Assembly: GCF_003073045.1 (NCBI RefSeq)
Contig: NC_037593.1
Coordinates: 17,102,725 to 17,166,724 of the forward strand
Direction: 5' to 3'
From: Pomacea canaliculata
Lineage: Eukaryota > Mollusca > Gastropoda > Architaenioglossa > Ampullariidae
DNA length: 64,000 nucleotides
Under the pieces are notes generated by a model. It was not told the origin of the DNA and made no database searches. It saw nothing but the letters and a program-made list of their open reading frames with translations. Shown in pieces: positions 61,295 through 64,000 of this stretch; within the stretch, counting starts at the first letter, position 1, and each line of letters begins with the position of its first letter. A program made the position numbers and the translations under genes.

Positions 61295-61519
61295 TGTATT
61301 CATGCTGGGGAGCTTATTAGCTCAGATTGTTGTAACTCATTTTAATACCGTAGTCATTTTAAGAAACCTGATGTGATTTGACAAATGTAAGCAGTCGATC
61401 ATTGAGTTTTCATATGATTCATATCATGTAACTAGCATCCACTGGTGGCTTACATTATCTCTGTTGTACTGTTTGTACTATTTTGTGTGGTGTGTGTGTG
61501 CACATTTTGTTTCACACAG

Positions 61520-61589
61520 ACTGACAAGGCTGACAAGAACAAGAGAGGTGAGGTGATAACTGAAGACCGACGGTCAAAGAAAGTGAGGA
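61520..61589 (+). other. 5' UTR part of the leader exon of Ig gene C
   Basis: A TTCACACAG acceptor precedes 61520, with 70 bases before the ATG at 61590. This corresponds to 46771-46854 of gene B. Confidence 0.5.
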
Positions 61590-62625
61590 ATGGCCTGGAC
61601 AGTTTCACCCGGACTTCAGCTCTTGTTTACTGTGCTGGTCACACTAACACTGTCAAGTGCTGAAGAAAGTAGGTTGAATGTAATTAATGTTTGATCAATT
61701 TATTCATCTTGTTTATGTTCTGAACTGAAAGTCTGCAACTGAAATTCTCTGTCTGTACCCTGACTCTGGTGTTGAAGAAAGCTGAAGTCGATCGTTGACC
61801 GTCATGCCAAACAGAAGTGTCTTGTGAAGGTCTTATTCCCTTACTTACACCTTGTATGCTTGATGTGCAACCACTGGTGCTACTGGACGAACGGAAACAG
61901 ATCCGCTAGTACAATGGAGTAGGTATTACCAGGCTCCAATGAACCGTGCATTATAGTCAATCCCAAACACCATCTGCACGCTACCCTAATACATTTTAGG
62001 AGTACATTATGCTGCAGATTTATCTCCCCAAAGAGCAGACTTGAGCACTTTAATTGCTCCTTTACTCAAGCAGCAGACTTCTGAATGTGAGAGGTTAACA
62101 TATATATTTCTGCTGAATAGAATTTGTAAGTGTGCGTGCAGATGCATGTGAGTGTGTACGGTGTGGAGTAGAGATGTGACATTGTAATGTAATGACACTA
62201 CATATATATTGTAACGATACTTTAGTGTAATGGGGAATTCTGGGGACGTATAATTTCCACAAGGATGAATGCTGTCAGTGTCGTTGTTTACAAAGATATA
62301 GGATGTCAGTGTCATTATATACACCGATCAATGATGTCAGTGTCATTGGATCCAATTAGACAATTGTTTTTAAATATCATAGGAGGTGGTAGTGCTTTGC
62401 ATGTTTTTTTTCCTCCACAAAATAATAGAATAATGACACGCAGTATATACATGATAAAGCAATACTATAGATTTATTAACATTTTAAAAGCCAGAGACTT
62501 ACCTGTCTGTCACCAGTGCGAGTTCCCCCATCTATTGTGTCACCAGTAGAGCGACAGCAGCTACTTTACTCAGAAAATGATTGGGTGGAAGTGAAGTGTA
62601 GTGCCACTGGACAACCAGCTCCTAC
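61590..62625 (+). CDS. Ig gene C: third hemolin/MDM-like paralogue, 5' part only
   Basis: Two coding exons are visible. Exon 61590-61668 encodes the signal peptide MAWTVSPGLQLLFTVLVTL and the start of the mature protein, ending in phase 1 at a GTAGGT donor. Exon 62517-62625 encodes the first half of Ig1 and is 109 bases long, as in genes A and B; it differs from the gene B exon at only a few positions and keeps the Ig1 cysteine. The next exon, expected about 650 bp later by comparison with gene B, was not found before the window ends. The gene either continues beyond 64,000 or is broken. The full domain content is therefore unknown. Confidence 0.72.
62268..62350. repeat. Short minisatellite with GTCAGTGTC core
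   Basis: Two and a half units of about 31-34 bp, each beginning ATGCTGTCAGTGTC or ATGATGTCAGTGTC, in the second intron of gene C. Confidence 0.6.
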
Positions 62626-62798
62626 GTGAGTATTCGTTAACAATATTTGACAATGTGACCTTAGAATTTTATAATTTTTTTTAGCCACAAAACAAATAAC
62701 TTTTGGCGTTGACATCTTTATAGAAGATTTAAGATTTATTCTCACTCAGCTTTTTATAGCTGGTTGGATTGTTTGTTTTACTTTAAAATATTTATTCC

Positions 62799-63060
62799 TG
62801 GAGACGTCTTAGCCTAGTGACTAGAGCTCCAGACTGTGGTGTAGAAGGTTGACGGCTTGAGGTCTGCTCTGGTCTGTGTGGTCCCCACTGTCCATTCAGC
62901 AGATGCTAAGGACTAAGACACCGGATTCTGTAGGGAAGGTTCAGGCAGTGGAGGGAGAATTGATTGGGCTCTTCCTTTTACAAGTCGTGCTTTAGACACT
63001 GTGAACCACTACATTCCCTGTCTCTATGACCACTATACTGTAATGTCTTCACCTCTTGAC
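62799..63060 (+). mobile_element. tRNA-derived SINE in intron of gene C
   Basis: It matches the copy at 47983-48230, with an A-box-like TAGCCTAGTGACTAG and a B-box-like GGCTTGAGGTC (about 62854). The homologous position shows it was inherited through the tandem duplication. Confidence 0.6.
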
Positions 63061-64000
63061 CTTAAATTTTCCTGATATTCATTTCCCTCTTCAGTAACTC
63101 TGTCTCTTGTGACAAAAATATTACTGCATTTAAAAAAAAATGATCTGAAATATATAAAAAAAACTGGTAAAATAAAGGAAAATTTAAAGTAAACTATCTT
63201 TCATAGAAAATAATCTAAGGACACAAGCATAGAGTTATGGTATCATTTGTATTTTCAGCTGTAGTTTCCTCTTTTCATACTAATAGATGGTAGGAAAGGG
63301 TACGTAACCTAGCCAGTTGCCTCCCTTGAACGAAACGCGCGTGACCATTATGTTTATCATTTATTATTTTTTTAGTATCCTTGGAGAAGTGGCTGAAGGG
63401 TGAGCATTTCTGAAGATATATATATAGAGAGATCATGCTCCTTATGTCAGATTACTTTTGCCTCTTTCAAGCGACCAACCCGACATTAAAGGAAGTAGTT
63501 GTAGAACGAGAAGTGTTGTAGGGGAGTACCAAGTGTCGGAACTGGGGGCCTTGAAGTTGGGGAGATGAGGGTAAACGGTGATTAAAAGTCGGCAGTTGTC
63601 ACCGGGGTGATGGGGTGGCGAGGTAAGACGCTTAAAGATGGACTTATGACAATCTCAATTCTTGCATTTACATGGTTGGTAGAATAAGAAACCGTCCTTT
63701 TCTAGCTAGCTCTCCCCTTTACAAGTTACCGCAAAGTGCTTGCAGATTCAAAACCTTAAGTCATTTGAAATATTTCCCGACTCCACGCCCCTCCACCTGT
63801 AAATATGTATTATTAATTGTCACTTTCTTTGAAACATTCCTCTTCCACTCTCAGTTGGTGTCATACTTCATTTTAGCTGATTTAGTTGTGTGATTTTGTT
63901 AGTTTATCATTTTTTTTATTTCATTTTTATTGCTAATATCTGGGTTTTTTTTTATTTATTTCCTTTTTTTTTCTTTGTATATCAGTTATTGCTAACGCCA
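63061..64000. other. Intron or flank at the right end of the window
   Basis: Similarity to the gene B intron fades at about 63,270. The remainder is A/T-rich with T-runs, and no exon equivalent to 48475-48665 of gene B is visible. Confidence 0.45.

Overview
The window is animal nuclear DNA. It has spliced genes with GT-AG introns, abundant microsatellites, tRNA-derived SINEs, decayed LINE fragments and an LTR retrotransposon. A tandem array of hemolin-like immunoglobulin genes points to a mollusc, most likely a gastropod. That taxonomic call is inference. Four protein-coding genes can be supported, all on the plus strand. Their exon models were built by eye from splice sites, phases and protein motifs. 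The open frames listed in simple repeats are not genes.

Region 1 (1 to about 16.9 kb) is gene-poor, apparently upstream DNA rich in simple repeats; no exon could be supported there. Region 2 (16,976-20,614) is a complete five-exon gene for a 331-residue type I membrane protein: signal peptide, one CUB domain, one membrane helix, and a cytoplasmic tail with a PPSY motif near its end. Region 3 (20.6-31.3 kb) is intergenic, with SINE-like and MITE-like elements.

Region 4 (31.3-64 kb) is the most interesting part, a head-to-tail array of three paralogous Ig-superfamily genes, here called A, B and C. Gene A (31,430-42,386, 13 coding exons, 690 residues) has a signal peptide, four canonical Ig domains, a fifth Ig-like domain with no cysteines, a membrane helix, and a cytoplasmic tail that closely follows the L1CAM/neuroglian pattern, including a variant ankyrin-binding motif (FIGIY for FIGQY) and a C-terminal class I PDZ-type end. 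It has no fibronectin III domains. Gene B (46,855 to 52,622 or 57,051) repeats the five-Ig ectodomain with six exons of identical length, but no membrane or tail exon was found, so it probably encodes a secreted protein. A 4.2-kb LTR element sits in antisense just after its last Ig exon. Gene C (from 61,590) shows its leader exon and first half-Ig exon; the rest is not in the window.

The architecture recalls insect hemolin and the molluscan defence molecule (MDM), which are secreted, hemolin-like Ig proteins. Gene A, with an L1-type tail, looks like a membrane-bound intermediate between neuroglian-type adhesion molecules and secreted hemolin-like proteins. Secretion could have arisen in gene B by loss of the 3' exons. 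Both ideas are inferences that transcript data and searches could test.

Limits: transcription starts, 5' UTR extents and poly(A) sites are approximate. No database search was possible.
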